From positions 1 to 64,000 of the forward strand of contig CALUHH010000008.1 in the NCBI GenBank assembly GCA_944320385.1: 64,000 nucleotides of DNA. The letters are read 5' to 3'. This document shows positions 26,466 to 36,638 of the stretch, in pieces (the stretch's first letter is position 1; each line of letters begins with the position of its first letter). The position numbers were made by a program, and so were the translations under genes. The stretch is from an uncultured Atopobiaceae bacterium. Its GTDB lineage: Bacteria > Actinomycetota > Coriobacteriia > Coriobacteriales > Atopobiaceae. The notes below the pieces were generated by a model. The model did not search any database. It had not been told where the DNA came from and saw only the letters and a list, made by a program, of their open reading frames with translations.

Positions 26466-26885
26466 ATGGCATTGAACTGGCCGGACGCGCGGGTGGCCGT
26501 AAGGTTCGAGCGAGAGGCGCGGGAGGACGAGAAGGGCTATGCGCCCGACACCATCGTCGTGGTCATGCGGCCCGACCAGGTGGATGACCCGGGCTTCGTG
26601 CGGGAGATGCGCCGCATCGTCGCCGCGCGCTCAATCGAGCGCGAGTACGAGCGCCACTCGGAGAGGGCGCGCCACGACGGCGCGGACGACGAGACATGCG
26701 AGGAGGAGCGCCGCTTCGTGAGCAACTTCCTCGGCGCGGACGGGGGGATCGAGGACGACTCCCTCCCCGAGTTCCTCGACGACCTGCTGGACGAGACCTT
26801 TGGGGTGCCGTGCTGGACCCCCTGGCAGGGCATGGCAACCAGACTCGTCATCGGGCACTGCGACCAGGTCCTGGTGAGCGGCTAG
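26466..26885 (+). CDS. Hypothetical acidic protein
   Basis: A 139-residue soluble, strongly charged protein that I do not recognise. It has a beta-rich start (WPDARVAVRFERE), the segment YAPDTIVVVMRPDQVDDPGFV, a helical charged middle with EREYERHSERAR, and an acidic stretch DDSLPEFLDDLLDETFGVP. There is no signal peptide or membrane helix. AAGGGAGCGGAC precedes the ATG. Codon use (GC at third positions) is like its neighbours, supporting a real gene. It stands alone, convergent with murJ, next to the family-1 array; no functional link can be shown. Confidence 0.7.
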   Translation: MALNWPDARVAVRFEREAREDEKGYAPDTIVVVMRPDQVDDPGFVREMRRIVAARSIEREYERHSERARHDGADDETCEEERRFVSNFLGADGGIEDDSLPEFLDDLLDETFGVPCWTPWQGMATRLVIGHCDQVLVSG

Positions 26886-26920
26886 CTCCCTCCCGGCGGG
26901 CGGCGGCGACTCGCCGCCCG

Positions 26921-28567
26921 CTACCTGTGGAGCAGGCGCCCCGCCAGCCGTCCGATCGTGGCCGCCTCCGGGACCTTGAGCAGCAGCGCGCCGCCGTAGG
27001 TCACGACAAGCGCGGGAATGCCCGCCAGGACGCAGTAGAGGACCGAGCGCAGCGTCTCGCCGGCGCACGGGCCCACCGTCAGCGTAAGCCCCCAGAGGAT
27101 GAGCGCGCCGGCCCCGGCGCCCGCCGCGCCGAGGGCGAGCGTCCTCAAGACCGAGACGAAAAGCGACCTGAGGCCGAGCGGACCGAGGGCGCGCCGCAGG
27201 CTCACGAACATGGCGCCGTCGATGACGACGTAGAACAGCAGCGACGAGAAGGCGACGAAATTGAGGCCAAAGGTCGTGGTATAGGCGAGCTGGACCCAGA
27301 TCTGGACGACCGCGCCCAGAGCGCTCGCCCAGGCGTACAGCCCCATGCGGCGCATGGAGGAGGCGACCTTCTGCAGATACATGCACACCGCGTAGAGCGG
27401 AAGCGAGAGCGAGTAGACGGCGAGGTAGGAGGCGGTCATGTCGAGCGCCTCGGCGGTGAAGCCCCCTGAGGCGAGGACGGAGACGAGCGGCATCGAGAAG
27501 ACGATGAGGTAGAGCGCAAACGGAATCATGAAGAACAGGATCTGCCCCATGCCCGACGAGATCCCCTCCCTGAAGCCGCGGTCGTCGCCGCGGGCCCAGC
27601 TGTCGGAGAGCTCGGTGAACATGGCGGTAGTGATGGGCACCGTGAGGATGGCGTAGGGCAGCGTGTACCACAGGCGCGCGTAGTAGGTGACCGAGGCGCC
27701 GAGCGCGGTGACCGAGAGCGACGCCGTCGACTGGACCGAGGTCGTGGCAAAGCCCATGAGCATGACCGCGACCGAGGGCACGCCGATCTTGAGGGTCTCC
27801 TTGAGCAGCGGGTCACGCAGGTCGATGCGGAAGCGCAGGCGAATGCCGTGCCGCAGCATGGGCGGCAGCTGCAGGAGGGCCTGGAGCGCCACGCCCAGGG
27901 GGTTGCCGATCGCCAGGATGAGCAGGGCGAGCTCGGGGTTCTTGTCGGCCAGGAACGCATAGGCGAGGAAGGACGCGGTGGTGGCAAAGTTGTTGAAGAT
28001 CGGCGCCGCCTGGCCCCAGAAGTAGTCGCGCTCCGCGTTGAGCACGCCCGAGAAGATCGAGGAGAGGGCATAGAGCACGACCTCGATGACGAAGAAGCGG
28101 AAGAAGTACACCGTGAGGTCGAAGTCGAACTCCGAGGTCGCGGTGAACGACTGCGTGTAGACGAGCTCGGCGGCAAAGATGAAGCCGAGCACCGTCACGG
28201 CGCCCATCAGCACGAGCACGATCGAGACGAGGTTAGAGGTGTACTCGCTCGCCCCCTCTATGCCGGCGCGCTTGCGCACCGACATGTACACCGGCAGGAA
28301 CGCCGTGGTGAGCATGCCCGCAGCGACGAGCTCGTAGAGCTGGTTGGGAAGGTTGTTGGCCACGGAGTAGCAGCTCGCCATCACGGTGACGCCGATGGCG
28401 TACGCCTGGCCCCACGTGCGCAGGAATCCCGTGAGGCGGCTCACGATCACAAGCACGCTCATCAGCGCGGCGCTGCGGCCGACCTGCTCCTGCGTGCTCG
28501 CCTCGGTCTTCGTGGGTGCCTCGGCCACCTTCATGTGCCGCGGCCGGTACTCAGGCGTCCCGCTCAC
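26921..28567 (-). CDS. murJ: Lipid II flippase MurJ/MviN family
   Basis: A membrane protein of about 548 residues with roughly 14 hydrophobic segments, predicted to flip lipid II across the membrane. MATE-like family features include SRLTGFLRTWGQAYAIG with the conserved arginines near the start, AAGMLTTAFLPVYMS, and FATTSVQSTASLSVTALG in the middle. The cytoplasmic N-terminal tail is charged. I place the start at GTG 28567 because GAGGGGGAAGAC precedes it; a TTG 27 bp upstream and an ATG further in are alternatives. With the FemAB and ATP-grasp genes it adds to the cell-wall content of the window. Confidence 0.88.
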   Translation of the reverse strand: MSGTPEYRPRHMKVAEAPTKTEASTQEQVGRSAALMSVLVIVSRLTGFLRTWGQAYAIGVTVMASCYSVANNLPNQLYELVAAGMLTTAFLPVYMSVRKRAGIEGASEYTSNLVSIVLVLMGAVTVLGFIFAAELVYTQSFTATSEFDFDLTVYFFRFFVIEVVLYALSSIFSGVLNAERDYFWGQAAPIFNNFATTASFLAYAFLADKNPELALLILAIGNPLGVALQALLQLPPMLRHGIRLRFRIDLRDPLLKETLKIGVPSVAVMLMGFATTSVQSTASLSVTALGASVTYYARLWYTLPYAILTVPITTAMFTELSDSWARGDDRGFREGISSGMGQILFFMIPFALYLIVFSMPLVSVLASGGFTAEALDMTASYLAVYSLSLPLYAVCMYLQKVASSMRRMGLYAWASALGAVVQIWVQLAYTTTFGLNFVAFSSLLFYVVIDGAMFVSLRRALGPLGLRSLFVSVLRTLALGAAGAGAGALILWGLTLTVGPCAGETLRSVLYCVLAGIPALVVTYGGALLLKVPEAATIGRLAGRLLHR

Positions 28568-28727
28568 GTCTTCCCCCTCGTCTGCATCAGTCAACCTTTT
28601 GATTTTCTCACCGCCGGGCGAGAAGAACGCGCTGCCGCGGGATTTAGCGCCGTATCACCACAGCGGGCACCTAACGACCGAGCGGACCCCCCGGCGCCGG
28701 GTTTCCGCCGTCCGCGCGCAAAACCCT

Positions 28728-28846
28728 GGTGCCTGATTCCCGCCATATGCGTGAAATGGTGCCGGATTTCCGTCATATGCGTGTTCTAGACACGCATTTC
28801 TCGCTAATCCGGCACCATTTCACGCATATGGCGGGAATCAGGCACC
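28728..28846. repeat. Family-2 array: two direct and two inverted 30-bp units
   Basis: Direct units start at 28728 and 28758, inverted units end at 28816 and 28846. Period is 30 bp and the centre 59 bp, as at 19.4 kb. CGTGTTCTAGACACG forms the central hairpin. Outside, AAAACCCTGGTGCC and a repeated GGCACCAGGGGTT (28841 and 28869) extend the symmetry. The array fills the gap between murJ and ybaK. Confidence 0.85.
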
Positions 28847-28912
28847 AGGGGTTCTAGGGCGGGGCACGGCACCAGGGGTTTTAGGGAGCGGGCGGCGGTG
28901 CTTGCCGGCGCG

Positions 28913-29410
28913 TCAGCGGACGATGTCGGCGAGGGTGGCGTCGCAGAAGCGGGCGAGGTCGTCCGGGGCGATGATCAGCGAGAGGCCGCGGCGCCCGCCC
29001 GAGACGTGGATCTTCTCGAAGAGCTGCGCGGTCTCGTCGACCAGCGTGGGAAAGCGCCTCTTCATGCCGACCGGCGAGCAGCCCCCGCGGACGTAGCCCG
29101 TGACCGGCTCGAGGTCGCGGACGTGCATCAGCGAGAGGCTCTTCTCGCCCGCCGCCGCGGCCGCCTTCTTGAGGTCGAGCTCGTCGGCCACGGGGATGCA
29201 GCAGACCACGTGCTCGCCCGCCGGCGTCACGCAGACGAGCGTCTTGAAGCTCGCGGCGGGGTCCTCGCCCAGGCGCTGCGCGATGTGCAGGCCGAGCTCG
29301 CTGGAGGTGTCCGTCTCGTCCACCTCGTAGGTCTCGTACTCAAAGGGCACGCCGGCAGCCTCGAGCTCGCGCATCGCGTTGGTCTTCTGGAACTTCTCGC
29401 GCCGCGCCAT
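28913..29410 (-). CDS. ybaK: Cys-tRNA(Pro)/Pro-deacylase YbaK
   Basis: A 165-residue single-domain YbaK/EbsC protein that hydrolyses mischarged aminoacyl-tRNA, mainly Cys-tRNA(Pro). It has the conserved lysine in ASFKTLVCVTPAGEHVVCCIP, the helix ELDLKKAAAAAGEKSLSLM, and the loop GYVRGGCSPVGMKRRFP followed by SGGRRGLSLIIAPDDL. The stop of uvrA is only a few bases away upstream, so it is likely co-transcribed with uvrA. Confidence 0.93.
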   Translation of the reverse strand: MARREKFQKTNAMRELEAAGVPFEYETYEVDETDTSSELGLHIAQRLGEDPAASFKTLVCVTPAGEHVVCCIPVADELDLKKAAAAAGEKSLSLMHVRDLEPVTGYVRGGCSPVGMKRRFPTLVDETAQLFEKIHVSGGRRGLSLIIAPDDLARFCDATLADIVR

Positions 29411-29414
29411 CGCG

Positions 29415-32288
<2,874 letters not shown>

Positions 32289-32356
32289 GTGCCCTCCTTC
32301 TGGTGGTTTTCTCGGCTTCCCAGTGTAGCCGAGTCGGGGGCACTTCACGCGATTTG

Positions 32357-32368
32357 CAACGCGTGTTC
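32357..32368 (-). promoter_or_regulatory. LexA-like box upstream of uvrA
   Basis: On the minus strand the site reads GAACACGCGTTG, one mismatch from the Gram-positive SOS box GAAC-N4-GTTC. It lies 69 bp before the uvrA start. A similar site precedes uvrB. Confidence 0.45.
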
Positions 32369-32421
32369 TGGTTGTGGCGGGCCGGAGGCGCGATCGTTAG
32401 GCGAGAAGAACGGCGCGGCGC

Positions 32422-33513
32422 TTAAGCCACCCGGTAGCGGCTCACGCCGCCGGCGTCGCGCTCGCGGAGCACGGCACCCGTCGCGACGAGGTGGTCCAGG
32501 TGCGCGATGCTCTCGGAGACGAGGAACCACCGCGTCATGGCCGGCGTCTCCGCCCAGTGGTCGAAGGGCGCGCGCCAGCCCATGGCCGGAACGAGCTCAA
32601 AGCCCGTGCTTCCCGGGTGCTCCGCGATCGCCGCCAGCGCCCGGGCGCTGCGGCGCTCGTGATGGCCCGCGTTGGCGAGGCAGCGCTCGGCGACGCTCCC
32701 CTCCTGCAGGCCGTGGCCCATGAAGGCGTGCTCGATGCCGCGGTCGGCGAGCGCTCGCAGGGTCCCCAGCTGCTCGCCGATCGGGTCCTCGTCCGCATCC
32801 CAGAAGCCGATGCAGGTGGAGCACAGGAAGAGCACCGCGTCGCCGAGAAACGCCGTGCGCGTCTCCGGCTCCCAGAGCACGCACTGGCCCACCGTGTGGC
32901 CCGGCGCCGGCATGACCTCGAAGGCCCAGCGCCCGAGCCGCACCCTGTCGCCGGGCGCCACCGTCGAGAACGCGATCTTCTCGGCCTCGAAGTTGACCAC
33001 ATGGTCCCAGATGACGTCCGCGAGCTCGACTGCCTCCGCGTCCGGCGCGCCCTCCGCGCGCATGCGGGCCTCCATCTCGTCACGCCACGCGGGCACGGCG
33101 AAGCGCCGCATGTCCGCGAGGACGCCCTCGGGGACGAGCACGCGCGCCCCGGCCTCGGCCAGCTCGCGGGCAAGGCCCACGTGGTCGATGTGGGCGTGCG
33201 TGCAGAAGAGCGTCGTGGGCGTCGTTGCCGGGTCCACGCCCAGACCCAGCAGCGCGCGCATGAGGCGCGTGTCGTTGAGCGGGTCTGGCGTGCCGGCGTC
33301 CACCACGAGCGCCTCGCCGCCGTCGAGCACCACGAAGGCGTTGACCGAGGGCAGGAAGGTGTCGTGCATGAGGAGCTCGACGCGCCAGACCTCGGGCGCG
33401 TCGAGCACGCGGCTGCAGGTGAAGCCGTCCTCGTCGAGCGTGAAGCAGTTGGCGCCGCAGCCCTGGCCCCATCCCTCGCCGGAGGCGGCCGCGGCGCCGG
33501 GGACGCTAGTCAA
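32422..33513 (-). CDS. Metallo-beta-lactamase-fold hydrolase
   Basis: A 363-residue cytoplasmic MBL-fold protein. The metal motif is FCTHAHIDHVGL, followed by APGHTVGQCV and FLGDAVLF, so two metal sites look intact. A C-terminal winged-helix-like part (ESIAHLDHLVATGAVLRERDAGG) resembles the LACTB2 branch. The start is uncertain: TTG at 33513 overlaps the end of the upstream gene by 8 bp, with a weak AAGGTG site, and the next ATG would cut into the fold. Substrate unknown. Confidence 0.8.
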   Translation of the reverse strand: MTSVPGAAAASGEGWGQGCGANCFTLDEDGFTCSRVLDAPEVWRVELLMHDTFLPSVNAFVVLDGGEALVVDAGTPDPLNDTRLMRALLGLGVDPATTPTTLFCTHAHIDHVGLARELAEAGARVLVPEGVLADMRRFAVPAWRDEMEARMRAEGAPDAEAVELADVIWDHVVNFEAEKIAFSTVAPGDRVRLGRWAFEVMPAPGHTVGQCVLWEPETRTAFLGDAVLFLCSTCIGFWDADEDPIGEQLGTLRALADRGIEHAFMGHGLQEGSVAERCLANAGHHERRSARALAAIAEHPGSTGFELVPAMGWRAPFDHWAETPAMTRWFLVSESIAHLDHLVATGAVLRERDAGGVSRYRVA

Positions 33514-33964
33514 CGAGCACCTTCACGCAGATCTTCTTGAGCGGCGCCGGCTCACCCGGGCAGCAGCCGGGCTTGTGGGCGTCGCACGGCGGCGTGACCA
33601 CGAGGTCACCCGGCTGCAGCGTCGCCCAGGCCTCGCGGTCGCCGGGGGTGTACAGGCCAAAGTCGTCGGCCTCGGAGAACTCCCCGACCGGCGCGCACTC
33701 CGCGACCGGCGCCACGCCGATCAGCTCGGTCCCGCTGATGACGTAGTGGATGTCGGCGTAGCGGCGGTGCGCCTCGTAGTTCTTCTCGCCCGCGGGGACG
33801 GTGGTGAGCTCCTGGACGTTGGCAAAGACCTCGTCGCCCATGATCTCGTGGCGGCCGGGCTCGAGCTCGGCGAGGTCCGGGCGGGCCAGGAACGCGAGCG
33901 CCCTCTGGAAGCGCTCCGCGGACAGGTCGTTGGCGGCGGCATCGGCGAGCGACGTGAAGATCAT
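33506..33964 (-). CDS. YhcH/YjgK/YiaL (DUF386) family protein, probable sialic-acid anomerase
   Basis: A 152-residue cupin-like protein. It has HEIMGDEVFANVQELTTVP, the metal-site region NYEAHRRYADIHYVISGTE and DLVVTPPCDAHKPGCCPGE. In E. coli the relative YhcH (NanQ) sits in the nan operon and speeds sialic-acid anomer conversion; others act on galactosides. The nan genes lie at the start of this window, 25 kb away, so the role here is suggestive only. ATG follows GAGGGGAGTCAGCC. It is divergent from mrp, with 133 bp between them. Confidence 0.82.
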   Translation of the reverse strand: MIFTSLADAAANDLSAERFQRALAFLARPDLAELEPGRHEIMGDEVFANVQELTTVPAGEKNYEAHRRYADIHYVISGTELIGVAPVAECAPVGEFSEADDFGLYTPGDREAWATLQPGDLVVTPPCDAHKPGCCPGEPAPLKKICVKVLVD

Positions 33965-34097
33965 GGCTGACTCCCCTCTCGTTGCGGCGCCCTGCGCGCC
34001 GTTTGCAACAGTATGCGTCATCGCGCGGCTCCCGCTTGGGTAGAATCGAGACGTTGCATACGCGCGCCGGCATACGGCGCAGAGGAGAGGAAGCCAC

Positions 34098-34973
34098 ATG
34101 GAAGCCAGCGACCAGGAGAAGCTCCGCCAGGAGGTCGACGAGGTGCTGCACGGCAGCAAGCAGCCCGCCGGCCCCGAGATGTTCGCCCAGAACGACTACT
34201 CCAACGTGCGCCACGTCATCGGCGTGGTCTCGGGAAAGGGAGGCGTGGGCAAGTCGCTCGTCTGCGGCACGCTGGCCGTAGAGCTGGCGCGACGCGGGGC
34301 CAAGGTCGGCATCCTGGACGCGGACGTCACCGGCCCCTCCATCCCCCGCATGATGGGCCTCGCCGGGGCGCGGGCCCGCGGCGTGGACGAGCTCATCGTC
34401 CCCGTGCTCACCAAGGGCGGCATCAAGGTCATGAGCGCCAACCTCGTCCTGGAGAACGAGACCGACCCCGTCATCTGGCGCGGGCCCGTGGTCGCCGGCG
34501 CCATCAAGCAGTTCTGGGAGGACTGCGCCTGGGGCGAGCTCGACTACCTGCTCGTAGACATGCCCCCGGGAACCGGCGACGTGCCCCTCACCGTCTTCCA
34601 GTCGCTGCCGGTCGACGGCATCGTGATCGTGAGTTCGCCTCAGGACCTCGTGCAGATGGTCGTGGGCAAGGCCGTGAACATGGCCAACATGATGCAGGTG
34701 CCCGTCCTCGGCCTCGTGGAGAACATGGCCTACGTCGAGTGCCCGCAGTGCGGCGAGAAGATCTACCCCTTCGGGCCGAGCCGCCTCGAGGAGACGGCGG
34801 CCGCCTTCGAAATCGAGGCGCTGGGCCAGCTGCCCATCGACCCCAAGATTGCGGAGGCGTGCGACAAGGGCACCTTCGAGGACGAGCTGCCCGCCGGCAC
34901 GCTCTCCGAGGCCGTGGGCACCGTGGTCAGCGTGGCCGAGTTCGTGGACGCGCTGCGCGGCCAGGGCGCGTAG
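34098..34973 (+). CDS. mrp: Mrp/Nbp35-type iron-sulfur carrier ATPase
   Basis: A 291-residue P-loop protein that holds and transfers Fe-S clusters. It has the deviant Walker A VVSGKGGVGKSLVCG, LDADVTGPSIPRMMG, DYLLVDMPPGTGD and the cluster-binding CPQCGEKI. The N-terminal cysteine cluster of the Nbp35 branch is absent, as in bacterial Mrp. The ATG has GAGGAAGCCAC upstream and a TAGAAT -10-like element at 34041-34046. The next flavoprotein gene starts 4 bp after the stop. Confidence 0.94.
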   Translation: MEASDQEKLRQEVDEVLHGSKQPAGPEMFAQNDYSNVRHVIGVVSGKGGVGKSLVCGTLAVELARRGAKVGILDADVTGPSIPRMMGLAGARARGVDELIVPVLTKGGIKVMSANLVLENETDPVIWRGPVVAGAIKQFWEDCAWGELDYLLVDMPPGTGDVPLTVFQSLPVDGIVIVSSPQDLVQMVVGKAVNMANMMQVPVLGLVENMAYVECPQCGEKIYPFGPSRLEETAAAFEIEALGQLPIDPKIAEACDKGTFEDELPAGTLSEAVGTVVSVAEFVDALRGQGA

Positions 34974-34977
34974 GCCC

Positions 34978-36216
34978 ATGGCGCAGCGGCCGAGAAGAAC
35001 CTCGAGGTCGCAGGCGCGCGAGGAGGCGCTCGCCGCAGCGGCGGTCGTGCGCGTCCCCGCGCGCTGCGACGTGGCCGTGGTCGGCGGCGGCGCGGCCGGG
35101 CTCGCGGCGGCGGTGGCCGCGGCGGAGTCCGGCGCGTCCGTCGTGGTCTTGGAGCGCGGGCTCGCGTGCGGGCGCACCATCCTGGCCACGGGCAACGGCC
35201 GCTGCAACTTCATGAACTCCGCGCTGTGCGGGCCCGCGCCCGCATGGGAGCGCTACAACGACCCGGCCTTCGTCGCGGCGACGTGCGGCGCTGGCTTTGG
35301 CGAGGAGGTACTGGGCTTCTTCGAGGACTGCGGCCTGGCCTGGGCCGAAGAGGACGGCGGGCGGCTCTACCCGCTCTCGCGGCAGGCGTCCTCCGTGCGC
35401 GAGGTGCTGCTCGCGCGGGCGGCGCGGTCCGGCGTGGTGCTTGCGCCGGCGCGCGAGGTCACGGATGTCTCGATGTCTCGTCACGAAGTGCGCATACGTC
35501 CCCATTTTGAGGCAGATTTCCCGTCAAAAAGGGGACTTATGTACACTTCGCTCGTCTATGCGGCGGGTGGTGGCGAGGAGACCGCGCGCTCGCTCGGGCT
35601 TTCGTGCGCGGCGTTCGAGCCCGTGCTCTGCTCGCTCGCGTGCGCGGCGCCCGCGGGCGTGGCGCTTGGCGAGCTCGACGGCCGGCGCGCGCACGTGGTC
35701 GCGCGGCTCGTGCGCGATGGGCGCGAGGTGGCGCGCGACGTCGGCGAGGTGCTCTTCCGCGGCTACGGGCTCTCGGGCATCGTGGTGTTTGACCTCTCGC
35801 GTCATGCGCGCCCCGGGGACGTGGTGTCGCTTGACCTCACGTGCGGGCTCGACCGCGAGCGGGCGCGGGAGCTCGCTGGCGCAGCGGGCAGCTGCGCGGG
35901 GGTGCTCGACCCGGTGATCGCGGGAGCGCTTGGGCAGGATGCGCTCGACCAAGCCCTTGACCTGCGCTTTGTTGTGCAGGGGCCAGCTGAGCCCGAACGT
36001 GCCCAGGTTACGCGCGGGGGGCTGCTGACCGGGCAGTTTGACCCCGCGACGCTCGAGGCGCGCGAGCGACCCGGACTCTTTGCCTGCGGCGAGGCGCTGA
36101 ACGTCGACGGCGCGTGCGGGGGCTTCAACCTTGCCTGGGCATGGAAGAGCGGCCTCGTTGCCGGACGTGCCGCCGCAGGGCGCCGAGCCGCGGGCAACGA
36201 AGCTGAGCGCGCCTAG
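34978..36216 (+). CDS. HI0933-type NAD(P)/FAD-dependent oxidoreductase carrying an in-frame palindromic element
   Basis: A 412-residue BaiN/HI0933-family flavoprotein. It has VAVVGGGAAGLAAAVAAAE, the signature ILATGNGRCNFMN and the C-terminal LFACGEALNVDGACGGFNLAWAWKSG. Residues about 169-191 come from a 67-bp imperfect palindrome (35484-35550). It falls just before the expected second FAD strand, which now reads SLVYAAGGG instead of the usual VILATGG, so function could be altered. The ATG lies 4 bp after mrp. Substrate unknown. Confidence 0.87.
   Translation: MAQRPRRTSRSQAREEALAAAAVVRVPARCDVAVVGGGAAGLAAAVAAAESGASVVVLERGLACGRTILATGNGRCNFMNSALCGPAPAWERYNDPAFVAATCGAGFGEEVLGFFEDCGLAWAEEDGGRLYPLSRQASSVREVLLARAARSGVVLAPAREVTDVSMSRHEVRIRPHFEADFPSKRGLMYTSLVYAAGGGEETARSLGLSCAAFEPVLCSLACAAPAGVALGELDGRRAHVVARLVRDGREVARDVGEVLFRGYGLSGIVVFDLSRHARPGDVVSLDLTCGLDRERARELAGAAGSCAGVLDPVIAGALGQDALDQALDLRFVVQGPAEPERAQVTRGGLLTGQFDPATLEARERPGLFACGEALNVDGACGGFNLAWAWKSGLVAGRAAAGRRAAGNEAERA
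35484..35550. repeat. 67-bp imperfect palindrome inside a flavoprotein gene
   Basis: The left arm starts CGAAGTGCGCATACGTCCCC and the right arm ends GGGGACTTATGTACACTTCG; the two pair over 27 bases with a few mismatches around a 13-nt loop. It carries GTCCCC/GGGGAC, like the other palindromes. The reading frame stays open. Confidence 0.8.
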
Positions 36217-36251
36217 CGGGACGGTTGCGCCCGGAGCTTGAGGCTCTTCTT

Positions 36252-36576
36252 GCTTAGACTTTGTGCCTCGTCCGGAGCCTGCCGCCCCGTGCGCTTAAGG
36301 TTTGCCGTCCGTCCACGATTTTGGCGAAATCCCGCTTAAAGATCGCGGCGCGTCCGGGCATGCGGCGCTGGCGTGCTTAAACATTGCGTCGCGTCCGGGC
36401 ACGCAGCGTCACTGCGCTTAAGAATTTGGCCTCATGCGCAAGGGACGTGCCGCGTATGCGGACAACACCTCCAAATGAGACGACTTCTCTAAGCACGATC
36501 AAACCTCATCCCCGGATGAGACGGCTTTCTTAAGCACGTCGGCGCCGATTCTCCGGATGAGACGACATTCTTAAGC
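36252..36576. repeat. Family-1 array: five direct and three inverted 41-bp units
   Basis: Direct units start with GCTTA at 36252, 36293, 36334, 36375 and 36416. Inverted units end at 36494, 36535 and 36576. All steps are 41 bp. The distance from last direct start to first inverted end is the same as at 26 kb. The variable 16-base parts differ from unit to unit. The array fills the 420 bp between the two flavoprotein genes; no gene is seen there. Confidence 0.92.
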
Positions 36577-36638
36577 GCGCCGCAGCGACATCCAGTTGTG
36601 TGACAATAGGCCCGACCACCCCTCCTGAAAGGACTCCC

